Part shown: positions 23,040 through 32,483 of the stretch, one piece after another
How the letters are laid out: every line of letters starts with the position of its first letter
Position numbering within the stretch: position 1 is the stretch's first letter
Origin: JAVBLY01 sp031553035
Lineage (GTDB): Bacteria > Bacillota > Clostridia > Peptostreptococcales > Anaerovoracaceae
Reading direction: 5' to 3'
DNA: 64,000 bases
Assembly (NCBI GenBank): GCA_031553035.1
Contig: JAVBLY010000001.1
Span: 358,225-422,224, forward strand
Translations under genes and position numbers: made by a program
Notes under the pieces: generated by a model
What the model was told of the DNA's origin: nothing
Database searches by the model: none
What the model saw: the letters and a program-made list of their open reading frames with translations, nothing else

Positions 23040-24398
23040 ATGCTTAATATGACGGACATCATGGAAACCATAACCATGATCCAGGAAGAAAATTTAGATA
23101 TAAGAACGGTAACTATGGGGATTTCTCTTCTCGATTGTGCCGACAGTGATATAAAAAGGTCATGCGATAAAGTTTATGACAAGATCTGTAGATCTGCCGA
23201 GGGACTCATTGGAGAGTGCGAGAAGCTTGAACAGAAATACGGTATTCCCATTATTAATAAAAGAATATCAGTCACTCCCATATCGATTTTGTCGGGAGCA
23301 TCCGGCGGTGACCCTGTCTGCTATGCAAAGGCTATGGAAAAAGCAGCTGAAACGGTAGGCGTAAATTTTATCGGCGGCTATTCGGCGCTTGTACAGAAAG
23401 GTTTTACGCCCGGAGACAGAGAACTGATTGAATCCATACCAAGGGCATTGGCCGAGACGGAACATGTCTGTTCTTCTGTAAATATCGGTTCCACAAAAGC
23501 GGGAATCAACATGGATGCAGTAGCCCTCATGGGAAGCATAATAAATAAAACGGCTGAAGCCACAAAAGAAAAAGACTGTATCGGTGCCGCAAAGCTTGTT
23601 GTTTTCTGCAATGCGGTGGAAGATAATCCATTCATGGCAGGAGCCTTCCATGGTTCAGGAGAAGCGGACGGTGTCATCAATGTAGGAGTTTCCGGTCCCG
23701 GTGTTGTTAGATCGGCAATCGAAAAAGCTGATGACAAGAGTGATCTTACAAGCATAGCCGAAATAATCAAAAAGACTGCTTTCAAAATAACAAGAGTGGG
23801 GCAGCTCATAGGGACAGAGGTGTCCCAGAATCTTAACAAGCCATTCGGAATAATCGATCTTTCACTTGCGCCGACTCCGGCAATAGGCGACTCGGTGGCC
23901 TATATACTCGAAGAAATAGGTCTGGAAAAATGTGGTGCATACGGCACGACAGCAGCATTGGCAATGCTAAACGATGCTGTCAAAAAAGGCGGCGTAATGG
24001 CATCTTCAAGCGTAGGTGGTTTATCCGGAGCTTTCATTCCAGTTTCCGAAGATGCAGGCATGATCGATGCCGTAAGAAGCGGATCGCTGACAATGGAAAA
24101 ACTTGAAGCTATGACAGCAGTATGTTCAGTTGGCCTTGATATGGTAGTGGTTCCCGGAGATACTAGCTCGGATATTCTGGCTGCGATGATAGCGGATGAA
24201 GCGGCCATAGGGATGATCAACAGCAAGACAACTGCGGTAAGAGTTATTCCTGCTATAGGCAAGGATGTCGGAGATTCACTGGAATTCGGAGGACTGCTTG
24301 GAAGAGGTCCAGTTATGGCAATCAATAAGTTCTCTCCGGCAAAGATGATAGCCAGGGGCGGCAAGATTCCGGCACCCATCCAAAGTTTAAGGAATTGA
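23040..24398 (+). CDS. UPF0210 (PFL) family protein
   Basis: A 452-residue member of a conserved family (COG2848) whose function is not settled. The ATG at 23040 follows AAAGGAG and gives MLNMTDIMETITMIQEENLD, the usual family start. Conserved Gly/Ala-rich stretches include SGASGGDPVCYAKAMEKAA, FIGGYSALVQKG, GVSGPGVVRSAIEK, LAPTPAIGDSVAYILEEIGL and GAYGTTAALAMLNDAVKKGG. No signal peptide or membrane segment is seen. The 3' end overlaps the convergent radical SAM gene by 12 bases. The Gly-rich core suggests an enzyme with a radical or nucleotide-like cofactor, but nothing here decides this. Confidence 0.85.
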   Translation: MLNMTDIMETITMIQEENLDIRTVTMGISLLDCADSDIKRSCDKVYDKICRSAEGLIGECEKLEQKYGIPIINKRISVTPISILSGASGGDPVCYAKAMEKAAETVGVNFIGGYSALVQKGFTPGDRELIESIPRALAETEHVCSSVNIGSTKAGINMDAVALMGSIINKTAEATKEKDCIGAAKLVVFCNAVEDNPFMAGAFHGSGEADGVINVGVSGPGVVRSAIEKADDKSDLTSIAEIIKKTAFKITRVGQLIGTEVSQNLNKPFGIIDLSLAPTPAIGDSVAYILEEIGLEKCGAYGTTAALAMLNDAVKKGGVMASSSVGGLSGAFIPVSEDAGMIDAVRSGSLTMEKLEAMTAVCSVGLDMVVVPGDTSSDILAAMIADEAAIGMINSKTTAVRVIPAIGKDVGDSLEFGGLLGRGPVMAINKFSPAKMIARGGKIPAPIQSLRN

Positions 24399-25436
24399 TA
24401 CGGAAATTTTTATTTCATCACTGTCAAGAGAATCATCCCCTATGAACCTGAATGTCAGCCGGGGATATTTTTTTTCGAGATATCTGCGGTTTTCTTTTTT
24501 ATGGCCTGCCAATGTAGAAATCATCTCCTGAGGACAACAAAAGCATAATTCTGTTTTGATATCCGTTAGCTCCGGTTTTGCCCTATATTCTTTTTCGATC
24601 AAGTCCTCCATTCGCCGGAGAGCTATACGACCTTCCACAAGTTCCCTGAATGCCGGGTGATAATCGTTATAAATCAGTTCACTTTTACTGTTAATAAGGT
24701 CGGTGCTTTTTAACCCGACTCTTAGTATTATGATTCCGGCATCCTTCAGTCTCCTGTACATTTCCGTGACTGTTTCGATCATCTCGTTTTTGTCAGGGGC
24801 CGAGTATTCACCCGACAAAAGCATCCTTTTGAGCTCTGTATCCTCTAAAATCACTGTAGGGTATATCCTAGCCATTTCGGGACTAAGAGATACGGCCATA
24901 TTCGCAGAATAAAGTGATTTTTTCCTGCTATCGCCCGGTAGGCCGGTCATCAGTTGGATGCCCAGCTCAAACCCGAAATCATGTATCAACTTAGATGCGG
25001 TGACGATGCACCTTGAGTCATGACCTCTATTGGATAATTTCAGCACTTCATCGTCAAAGGACTGTGCACCAAGTTCAATGATGTCTACATTGTGATCTTT
25101 GAGGTTACCTAATATTTCTTCGTTTATATAATCCGGTCTTGTGGACAGTCTTATTTTATCGATCTTAGACTCATCTTTATATTTCTTCGCTATTCTGAGA
25201 TACTTATTTTGCTCATCAAAACAAAGCCCGGTAAAGCTGCCTCCAAAAAAAGCTATTTCCGTGGTTTGTCCGTTACTATGACCTATCGTTCCCAGGTTTC
25301 TTTCAATAATGCCAATTACCTGCTCTTCAGTGGCAGAGTCGGCCCACGCTGTAATATTTTTCTGATTACAGAATACACAGTCGTTTGGACATCCGTTATG
25401 TGGTATAAAGATGGGGATTATGGAATGTTTTTTCAT
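24387..25436 (-). CDS. Radical SAM protein
   Basis: The 349-residue protein carries the radical SAM cluster motif C-x3-C-x2-C as CPNDCVFC at residues 16-23, followed by a GGSFTGL segment that contacts SAM. The middle (LSTRPDYINEEIL, IELGAQSFDDEVL) matches the Elp3/coproporphyrinogen-oxidase-like branch, which in small forms is linked to tRNA modification. The C-terminus holds CFCCPQEMIS, with extra cysteines. It converges with UPF0210, sharing 12 bases. The exact substrate cannot be told. Confidence 0.85.
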   Translation of the reverse strand: MKKHSIIPIFIPHNGCPNDCVFCNQKNITAWADSATEEQVIGIIERNLGTIGHSNGQTTEIAFFGGSFTGLCFDEQNKYLRIAKKYKDESKIDKIRLSTRPDYINEEILGNLKDHNVDIIELGAQSFDDEVLKLSNRGHDSRCIVTASKLIHDFGFELGIQLMTGLPGDSRKKSLYSANMAVSLSPEMARIYPTVILEDTELKRMLLSGEYSAPDKNEMIETVTEMYRRLKDAGIIILRVGLKSTDLINSKSELIYNDYHPAFRELVEGRIALRRMEDLIEKEYRAKPELTDIKTELCFCCPQEMISTLAGHKKENRRYLEKKYPRLTFRFIGDDSLDSDEIKISVSIP

Positions 25437-25501
25437 GGCTTATTTCCTCATTAAATAATTTATGATATATTATAGCATAACAGGTCAGGAGAGGATGGAT
25501 T

Positions 25502-26179
25502 ATGGTCAATATTGGTAATGATTGGGATGAAGTTCTAAAAGGTGAATTTGACAAGGATTACTATCAGCGGCTGCGGCAATTTTTGAAACAGGAATATCGA
25601 ACAAAAACTATTTATCCCGATATGCATGATATTTTTAACGCATTAAAATATACGCCATATTCACAGACCAAAGCTGTGATCTTGGGGCAGGATCCATATC
25701 ACGGGGCAGGACAGGCCCATGGTTTGTGCTTTTCTGTACAGGATGGTATAGCAAAGCCTCCGTCACTGGTTAATATATTCAAAGAATTAAAACAGGAAAC
25801 CGGGATAGAACCTCCATCAAGTGGTTGTTTGACGGACTGGGCTGATCAGGGAGTGCTTCTTCTGAATACGGTCCTGACCGTAAGAGCAAGCCAGGCAAAT
25901 TCACACAAAGGCAAAGGATGGGAGATTTTTACAGACAGAGTAATTGAACTTTTAAACCAGCGTGAAGAGCCAATTGTTTTCATTCTCTGGGGTGCAAATG
26001 CCAGATCAAAAAAAGAAATAATAACTGGCAGACATCATTTGATTCTTGAAAGCCCTCATCCAAGTCCTCTTTCTGCAAACAACGGATTCTTTGGGTGCAA
26101 TCACTTCAACCTGACTAATGAATTTCTGAGTGATATTGGCAAGTCAATCGACTGGCAGATAAGACAGACGGGTATTTGA
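25502..26179 (+). CDS. ung: Uracil-DNA glycosylase, family 1
   Basis: The enzyme removes uracil from DNA to start base excision repair. The 225-residue protein has the water-activating motif GQDPYHGAGQAHG (residues 62 on), the LLNTVLTVRASQANSH segment and the DNA-intercalating loop HPSPLS near residue 185. GGAGAGG precedes the ATG. It stands alone between a reverse gene and a small membrane protein gene. Confidence 0.97.
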   Translation: MVNIGNDWDEVLKGEFDKDYYQRLRQFLKQEYRTKTIYPDMHDIFNALKYTPYSQTKAVILGQDPYHGAGQAHGLCFSVQDGIAKPPSLVNIFKELKQETGIEPPSSGCLTDWADQGVLLLNTVLTVRASQANSHKGKGWEIFTDRVIELLNQREEPIVFILWGANARSKKEIITGRHHLILESPHPSPLSANNGFFGCNHFNLTNEFLSDIGKSIDWQIRQTGI

Positions 26180-26248
26180 TTTAGTTTGATCAAAGTTATA
26201 TAATATAGCTATCTGTTGCAAGTATGTTGCAAGTATGTGGAGTATGTG

Positions 26249-26491
26249 ATGAACGGTTTTGGTAATATCATACAATTTATGTTCTTTATAATCATCATTC
26301 TGGTTATGGCCAAGATATTCGGTTTTGCAGATAACGGATTTGCGGTAATTGCTGCCTGTGTTATCGGCGGGGTCGCCTATGCATTGATATACCTGGTTTC
26401 TTCTAAGCTTCGTGACAAAAAAGAAGTCAAGACCAGCGGTAATGCACTCAAGCGGGGCAACGCCGGCGCAAGAAAAAAACGGCAAAAATAA
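26249..26491 (+). CDS. Small membrane protein of unknown function
   Basis: An 80-residue product from the ATG at 26249, chosen because TGGAG lies 6 bases upstream; the frame is also open 33 bases further up. It has two hydrophobic helices (FMFFIIIILVMAKIFGF and FAVIAACVIGGVAYALIYLV) and a strongly basic tail rich in K and R. No family is recognised. Confidence 0.6.
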   Translation: MNGFGNIIQFMFFIIIILVMAKIFGFADNGFAVIAACVIGGVAYALIYLVSSKLRDKKEVKTSGNALKRGNAGARKKRQK

Positions 26492-26584
26492 ATTAATTTC
26501 CACCAATTTTACAACTAACAAAATGTAGTGTAACGACATGACAATTCGGTCAAATATTTTTTTAAAGATCGGCTTCTTTGTCCA
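26492..26584. other. Spacer before the candidate small RNA
   Basis: AT-rich bases between the small membrane gene and the promoter at 26585. A weak stem TGAC/GTCA near 26540 is followed by T residues and could end the upstream gene, but the stem is short. Nothing else stands out. Confidence 0.3.
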
Positions 26585-26613
26585 TTGATTCAGCATTCGT
26601 AGTATCGTATTAT
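26585..26613 (+). promoter_or_regulatory. Promoter of the candidate small RNA
   Basis: TTGATT (26585-26590), a 17-base spacer and TATTAT (26608-26613) fit a sigma-A promoter. Transcription would begin around 26620, and no open frame begins nearby; the next strong signal is the terminator at 26785. Confidence 0.6.
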
Positions 26614-26619
26614 GATATC

Positions 26620-26829
26620 AGGATACAGGTGATAAACCCAAAGTATCTGGACGCGAATTGATTGATGCATTATGGGGGATACCGTGGGATAATTGGCTTG
26701 GTGCGACTGATTATCCACTATGATAAAGCTAGAAATAACAGGCAATCAAAACACGGAGCTATCAAGCAACGCGTGAATATCTAAGAGGCTGCAGCTTTGT
26801 TGTTTTCCCTGCAGCCTCATCTTTTTTTT
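26620..26829 (+). ncRNA. Candidate structured small RNA, ~210 nt
   Basis: The interval runs from a promoter to an intrinsic terminator and has no credible reading frame. It can fold into a hairpin CAGGATAC/GTATCTG (26619-26649) enclosing GGT/ACC, then a long interrupted helix ACGCG..TTG.TTGAT (26651-26666) with ATCAA.CAACGCGT (26761-26774), an inner CCGTG/CACGG (26682-26686/26752-26756), and an apical GGATAAT/ATTATCC (26687-26693/26710-26716). The size fits 6S RNA, but no conserved 6S bases were recognised. It could also be a leader of the AI-2E-type gene at 26912, though the terminator would then be an attenuator. I do not recognise a named family. Confidence 0.5.
26785..26829 (+). terminator. 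Strong intrinsic terminator
   Basis: GAGGCTGCAG (26785-26794) and CTGCAGCCTC (26809-26818) make a perfect 10-bp stem, followed by AT and eight T residues after a C. It ends the candidate small RNA about 80 bases before the next gene. Confidence 0.88.
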
Positions 26830-26911
26830 GTTTTTCTTTCAGTATATATTTGATATCAGTTATGGTAAAATGTAATACAAAGCTATAGTTATTTTCAGGT
26901 GAGGAAAACGA

Positions 26912-28147
26912 ATGGATATTAAAGATAAAGCCACATTCAAAAAGATAATATTGATTTTGGTATTAGCTGCAGTCTTTCTATGGTGTGCTGTTAATTACAA
27001 AACTGCATTGACACTGGTACTCAACATTTTGAGCCTGTTTGTGCCGCTATTGGTGGGAGCCGGTATGGCTTTCATTTTCAATGTGGTTCTCAGATTACTC
27101 GAGCTCAAGATATTTATCCACATTACAAAGCGGGTAGACGAAGGGAAAAGAGTGGGGAGGTTCTGGATCAAGCTCGTCAGGCCTCTTTCTTTGATATTAA
27201 CTATAATTATAATCTTCGGAGTTGTGGTATTGGTAGTTGCATTGGTGATACCTGAGCTTGAGAACTCAATTACTGTTCTAGCCAGTGAGTTCCCTGCATA
27301 CATCAAATACGTTGAGGGATGGGTTAATGATACACTTAATTCATTAGGAATGGAAAGCTTAAGTGCCAGTCTGCCTATCATCGATTGGGGCAGCGTCCTG
27401 AAGAGCATCGGCAAGTTTTTGTCCGGAAGCGATTCTCACATACTCAGTAATGTCGCAAGCTTTACTACAGGGGTATTCAGCGTCCTTACAAATATCGTGG
27501 TAGGTTTTGTTTTCTCCATATATATATTGCTTCAGAAGGAAACACTTTCGAGACAACTTAAAGGCGTCACATATGCATTTTTCAGTCCGAAAACCGCAGA
27601 CAAAATATTTGGTGTTGGAAAACTTTCCAATGAGATATTCGGCAAATTCATCACGGGACAATTCCTTGAGGCTATCATTATCGGAACATTGTGTTTTATC
27701 GGGATGAACCTACTCAGCCTAACAGCAATCTTTGAATTCCCGTACTCACTGATGATATCTGTTCTCATCGGATTCACGGCGTTGATACCGGTGGTTGGAG
27801 CATTTATCGGAACAGCAGTGGGAGCTCTTCTCATTTTGATGCAGGATCCCATACAGGCATTATGGTTTATAATTTTCATAATAGTTCTTCAGCAGCTGGA
27901 GAGCAATCTCATATATCCAAAAGTCGTTGGCAAATCAATTGGTCTTCCCGGAATCTGGGTGCTGTTTGCAGTAATGACCGGAGGAACGATATACGGAATC
28001 ATAGGAATAATAATAGGCGTGCCGCTTTGTTCGGTCATTTACTGTCTCATTAAGAACTGGATAACGGTAAGGCTGGAAGACAGGCATGTGGATATAGATA
28101 AAGTCGAAGCTAGTGATATGAGACAATTGAGCGGATTTAGGGAATAG
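26912..28147 (+). CDS. AI-2E family (PerM-like) transporter
   Basis: A 411-residue membrane protein with about eight hydrophobic helices. N-terminal helices (IILILVLAAVFLWCAVNY) are followed by a soluble region near residues 120-180 and the family-typical C-terminal set: VLIGFTALIPVVGAFIGTAV, LWFIIFIIVLQQLESNLIYP and a GIIIGVPL end. Members export or move diverse solutes, and only some transport autoinducer-2, so the substrate is unknown. It stops three bases before dnaE, so the two may be cotranscribed. A second, less similar member is at 35776. Confidence 0.85.
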   Translation: MDIKDKATFKKIILILVLAAVFLWCAVNYKTALTLVLNILSLFVPLLVGAGMAFIFNVVLRLLELKIFIHITKRVDEGKRVGRFWIKLVRPLSLILTIIIIFGVVVLVVALVIPELENSITVLASEFPAYIKYVEGWVNDTLNSLGMESLSASLPIIDWGSVLKSIGKFLSGSDSHILSNVASFTTGVFSVLTNIVVGFVFSIYILLQKETLSRQLKGVTYAFFSPKTADKIFGVGKLSNEIFGKFITGQFLEAIIIGTLCFIGMNLLSLTAIFEFPYSLMISVLIGFTALIPVVGAFIGTAVGALLILMQDPIQALWFIIFIIVLQQLESNLIYPKVVGKSIGLPGIWVLFAVMTGGTIYGIIGIIIGVPLCSVIYCLIKNWITVRLEDRHVDIDKVEASDMRQLSGFRE

Positions 28148-28150
28148 TAT

Positions 28151-31100
28151 ATGTCATTTGCACATCTTCATGTACATACTGAGTACAGCCTCCTGGACGG
28201 GGCATCGAGGATCAAAGAACTTATAACAAGAACCAAGGAGTTGGGCATGGATGCCGTGGCTATTACAGACCACGGCAGTATGTTTGGTGTCATAGATTTT
28301 TATAATGAGGCAAAGAAGCAGGGGGTACACCCTGTCATTGGTTGCGAGGTCTATACTGCTGCCCGCACCATGGACGACAAAGATGTGGAAAAAGATAAAG
28401 AGATGGGTCATTTGGTGCTCCTCGCAGAGACTCAGGAGGGATACAAGAACCTCATCAAGATCGTCTCTGATTCCTATAGAAGAGGATTTTACTATAAGCC
28501 CCGTGTGGACAAGGAGCTTTTGAGAAAACACAGCAAAGGAATAATAGCCCTTTCGGCCTGCCTTCAGGGAAATGTGCAGCGCTATCTTCTGGATAATAAC
28601 TACAGTGCCGCCAAGAAGGAAACGCTGGAACTTCTGGATATGTTTGGAGAGGGGAACTTTTTCCTCGAACTTCAGGATCAGGGCCTTCCCGAAGAACAGA
28701 GACTTTTGCCGGATATGAATAAGCTCCATGAAGAAACGGGGATTCCTTTTGTTGCGACTAACGATGTCCATTATATTAAAAAAGAAAATGCAGAGTCTCA
28801 CGACATTCTTTTGTGTATCCAGACCAATAAAAAATTTGGTGACGATGATCGAATGCGTTTCCCCAACGACCAGTTTTACCTTAAGTCGGAGGAGGAGATG
28901 CTGGAAGTTTTCGAGGGATATGAAGAGGCAATAGAAAACACATATAAGATCGCCCACAGATGCAATGTAGAATTTGAGTTCGGCAAATATCACCTGCCTG
29001 AATTCACGGCACCGGACGGCAGAGATAACACTCAGATGCTGAGAGACCTGTGCGAATCCGGTCTGAAGGAAAGATACGGAGAAGATGCACCGAAGCATAA
29101 GGAACGTCTTGATTATGAGCTTTCTGTAATTGAGAGCATGGGTTTTGTTGAATATTTTCTTATTGTCTGGGACTTTATCAGATATGCAAAGGAGAATGGG
29201 ATCCCAGTAGGTCCGGGCCGAGGATCCGCCGCCGGCAGTATTGTGTCTTATTCACTTAGGATCACAGACATAGACCCTATAGAATACGGATTGATTTTTG
29301 AAAGATTTCTGAATCCATCGAGGATAAGCATGCCGGACATCGACATCGACTTCTGCTATGAAAGGCGAGGCGAGGTCATTGAATATGTCAACGCAAAATA
29401 CGGTGAAGAAAAGGTAGCTCAGATAATTACCTTCGGAACAATGAAGGCTAAGAATGCTATTCGTGACGTCGGAAGGGCACTTGATATCCCGTATGAAACT
29501 GTGGATAAGGTAGCGAAGATGGTTCCCGGGGAACTTGGCATAAGTATAGAGAAGGCCGTAGAAAAGTCTGCCGAATTAAGAGCAGCTATTGAAGGCAGTG
29601 AAGAGATTAAAAAGATGATCAAGATCTCAAAAGATCTTGAAGGCATGTCAAGACATGCAGGAACTCATGCGGCAGGCGTGGTCATAACCAAAGAAAATCT
29701 GGATGAATACGTTCCTCTGTATAAAGGGGATAAAGGCCTCAGTACTCAATTCACAATGGGGACTATTGAAAGACTGGGGCTCCTCAAAATGGACTTTTTG
29801 GGGCTTAGGACTCTTACCGTAATCCAGGATGCAATCGACTTGGTTGAAAAGAATCAGGGCGCCAAGATTAACTTTTCCAAGATGAAGTATAACGATCCTG
29901 AAGTATTCAAGCTCATCGGGTCCGGTAACACAGAAGGCATCTTTCAGCTTGAAAGCGGTGGGATGACAAGCTTCATGCAGAATCTCAAACCTTCAAATTT
30001 TGAAGATATCATCGCAGGTATTTCGCTATACAGGCCAGGTCCCATGGATTTTATCCCCGAGTATCTCAGGAACAAAAAAAATCAGGATCGAATCACATAT
30101 GATCATGAGCTTATGGAGCCCATACTGTCCGTAACATACGGTGTTTTCATATATCAGGAGCAGGTCATGCGTATAGTTCGAGATCTTGCAGGATATGACT
30201 TCGGCAGGAGTGACCTTATCAGAAAGGCCATGAGTAAAAAACAGATGGATGTTATGGCGGAGGAAAGACAACACTTCCTTCACGGCAAGGAAGAAGATGA
30301 TGAATCGCCGGCAATTGAAGGCTGCATCAAACGCGGGGTTCCTCAATCTGTCGGAGACAAGATCTTCGATCAGATGACCAGCTTTGCCGAATATGCATTC
30401 AACAAAAGCCATGCGGCGGCTTATGCTGTTGTGGCCTATCAGACAGCATACCTTAAAACTTATTATCCTGCCGAATTTATGGCGGCATTGATGACCAGTG
30501 TTATCGGTGACGGTAATCAGGCTCTTAAAATGGCAAAGTATACAAGAAACTGCAACGATATGGGTATTGAAGTCCTCCCACCATGCATAAAGGGGAGCGA
30601 GAAGAAATTTTCCGTAGAAGACGGTAAAATAAGATTCGGGCTCCACGGCATCAGAAACGTGGGCGAGAATGTGATCGACGCCATCATCAAATCCAGAAAA
30701 GATGCGGCCGACACAAAAACCATACATGACTTCATCCATAATATGGACGTCGAACTTGTCAATAAGAGGGCGGTGGAAAGCCTGATAAAAGCGGGGGCAC
30801 TGGACTGCCTTGACGGATTCAGATCTCAGCATATGGCTGTGTATGAGACCCTGATCGACAGAGAAAAAAATCACAACAAACAGGTGATCAGCGGGCAGAT
30901 ATCACTCTTCCAGTCTCACTCGGACGAGATGGCTGCCTCAGGTGACGCCGGAGATCTTCCGGACATATCCGACTTCGATAAAAAAATAAAGCTGAATTGG
31001 GAAAAGGAAATGATAGGGATGTATCTTACGGATCACCCTCTTTCCGATAAGCGGGATATAATAAAGAAGATAGCGACTATTACCACAGAAGAGCTGGCAC

Positions 31101-31471
31101 ATCCCGAAGACCATCCGGACATCAGGGACAAGAGACCGGTGCTCATGGTAGGTGTTATCAGCAATGTGCAGACATACATTACCAAGAAAAATCAGACAAT
31201 GGCTTTCGTTGAGGTAGAAGACCTTTACGGTGCCGTTGAGGTCATAGTTTTTCCAAAAACATACAAAAAATGCATTGCCCGGACTCAGGGTGATGAGGAT
31301 GCTGAAGGCATTCTCCAGGAGGATAATATAGTCACAATCAGAGGAGAGCTTTCACTTAAAGAGGAAGAGAAACCAAAGATACTGGCCAAAAAGATAACCG
31401 ATATTTCTGTAGCAGAAGAGCATTTTAGAAGCATAGACACAGAAAAAAAAGACGGGAGGCCTGAATCATGA
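28151..31471 (+). CDS. dnaE: DNA polymerase III alpha subunit, DnaE type
   Basis: The 1106-residue protein is a C-family replicative polymerase. The N-terminal PHP domain has its metal histidines (AHLHVHTEYSLLDGASR, ITDHGSMFGVI). The polymerase core has GPGRGSAAGSIVSYSL and the catalytic aspartates in MPDIDIDFCYERR (near residue 395). Then come FAEYAFNKSHAAAYAVVAYQ, a helix-hairpin-helix region and an OB-fold near 990-1070 (RPVLMVGVISNVQ). Length fits the short DnaE of Firmicutes; PolC was not seen in the window. It overlaps pfkA by four bases. Confidence 0.97.
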   Translation: MSFAHLHVHTEYSLLDGASRIKELITRTKELGMDAVAITDHGSMFGVIDFYNEAKKQGVHPVIGCEVYTAARTMDDKDVEKDKEMGHLVLLAETQEGYKNLIKIVSDSYRRGFYYKPRVDKELLRKHSKGIIALSACLQGNVQRYLLDNNYSAAKKETLELLDMFGEGNFFLELQDQGLPEEQRLLPDMNKLHEETGIPFVATNDVHYIKKENAESHDILLCIQTNKKFGDDDRMRFPNDQFYLKSEEEMLEVFEGYEEAIENTYKIAHRCNVEFEFGKYHLPEFTAPDGRDNTQMLRDLCESGLKERYGEDAPKHKERLDYELSVIESMGFVEYFLIVWDFIRYAKENGIPVGPGRGSAAGSIVSYSLRITDIDPIEYGLIFERFLNPSRISMPDIDIDFCYERRGEVIEYVNAKYGEEKVAQIITFGTMKAKNAIRDVGRALDIPYETVDKVAKMVPGELGISIEKAVEKSAELRAAIEGSEEIKKMIKISKDLEGMSRHAGTHAAGVVITKENLDEYVPLYKGDKGLSTQFTMGTIERLGLLKMDFLGLRTLTVIQDAIDLVEKNQGAKINFSKMKYNDPEVFKLIGSGNTEGIFQLESGGMTSFMQNLKPSNFEDIIAGISLYRPGPMDFIPEYLRNKKNQDRITYDHELMEPILSVTYGVFIYQEQVMRIVRDLAGYDFGRSDLIRKAMSKKQMDVMAEERQHFLHGKEEDDESPAIEGCIKRGVPQSVGDKIFDQMTSFAEYAFNKSHAAAYAVVAYQTAYLKTYYPAEFMAALMTSVIGDGNQALKMAKYTRNCNDMGIEVLPPCIKGSEKKFSVEDGKIRFGLHGIRNVGENVIDAIIKSRKDAADTKTIHDFIHNMDVELVNKRAVESLIKAGALDCLDGFRSQHMAVYETLIDREKNHNKQVISGQISLFQSHSDEMAASGDAGDLPDISDFDKKIKLNWEKEMIGMYLTDHPLSDKRDIIKKIATITTEELAHPEDHPDIRDKRPVLMVGVISNVQTYITKKNQTMAFVEVEDLYGAVEVIVFPKTYKKCIARTQGDEDAEGILQEDNIVTIRGELSLKEEEKPKILAKKITDISVAEEHFRSIDTEKKDGRPES

Positions 31472-32430
31472 AAAGGATAGGATTACTTACAAGCGGCGGT
31501 GATGCCCCCGGAATGAATCCTGCAATCAGAGCCGTTGTCAGAAGCGGGATATATAATAATATGGAGGTTTTCGGGATCAGGCGGGGTTACGAAGGCCTGA
31601 TCGACGGGGATATCATTCCAATGAATGAAAGTTCGGTAGGCGGGATAATCCAAAGAGGCGGTACAATACTTAAGACAGCCAGAAGCTCTTATTTTATGGA
31701 GAAGGCAGGCTTTGCGAAGGCCCTTGATACCATAAGAGAGAATGATATCCAGGGACTTGTTGTCATAGGCGGTGACGGATCTTTAAGGGGAGCTCTGACT
31801 CTGGCAGAAGCAGGGGTTCCTGTAATCGGACTGCCTGCAACAATAGACAACGATCTGGCATACACAGATTATTCCATCGGATTTGATACGGCGGTAAATA
31901 CGATCCTGGATGCCATAAGCAAAATAAGAGATACGTCATCTTCCCACGACCGAATATCCATAATAGAAGTCATGGGCAGACGTTCGGGAGAATTGGCACA
32001 CTATGCCGGTATCACCGGCGGTGCTGATGTGGTACTGGTGCCGGAGGAGAGAGTTGACATAAAAAAGATTTATAAGAAAATAACTCACGGGTTCGAAAGA
32101 GATAAAATGTTCAGCATAATAATCAAGGCAGAAGGGGTGGAAATACCAACCCGGGATCTTGCAGAGGAACTTCAAAACGAACTGGATACCGAATGTCGGA
32201 TAGTAGTTCTGGGGCATATACAAAGAGGCGGTTCACCTACTGCACGGGATCGAATGGTCGCCAGCGAAATGGGGAACGAAGCAGTAAAATTGCTAAAGGA
32301 AGATAGAATAAATAAAGCTTTGGGGGTCACCGGCGATGAAGTAGTGGACACAGACCTTAAGTACGCACTTGAAATGAAACGGGAATGCGATTTTACCAGA
32401 AACGATCTGGCAGACATACTGTCGATTTAG
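31468..32430 (+). CDS. pfkA: ATP-dependent 6-phosphofructokinase
   Basis: The enzyme makes fructose-1,6-bisphosphate in glycolysis. The 320-residue protein shows LTSGGDAPGMNPAIRAVVR, GGDGSLRGALTLAEAG (ATP-site GGDGS) and PATIDNDLAYTDYSIGFDTA with the catalytic TIDND. The GGDGS glycine marks the ATP-type enzyme rather than the PPi type. The ATG overlaps the dnaE stop by four bases (ATGA), so expression is tied to dnaE. pyk follows. Confidence 0.97.
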   Translation: MKRIGLLTSGGDAPGMNPAIRAVVRSGIYNNMEVFGIRRGYEGLIDGDIIPMNESSVGGIIQRGGTILKTARSSYFMEKAGFAKALDTIRENDIQGLVVIGGDGSLRGALTLAEAGVPVIGLPATIDNDLAYTDYSIGFDTAVNTILDAISKIRDTSSSHDRISIIEVMGRRSGELAHYAGITGGADVVLVPEERVDIKKIYKKITHGFERDKMFSIIIKAEGVEIPTRDLAEELQNELDTECRIVVLGHIQRGGSPTARDRMVASEMGNEAVKLLKEDRINKALGVTGDEVVDTDLKYALEMKRECDFTRNDLADILSI

Positions 32431-32483
32431 CGAATGAGAACAACGCAGTAATATGGAAGAAGACAAGCAAGGGGAGTAATAAT

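Noticed and set aside
26785..26911. Attenuator of the AI-2E-type gene as the only explanation for the terminator
   Set aside because: Possible, but about 80 bases separate the terminator from the gene and the upstream RNA is well bounded, so a stand-alone RNA is equally good; kept as an alternative.
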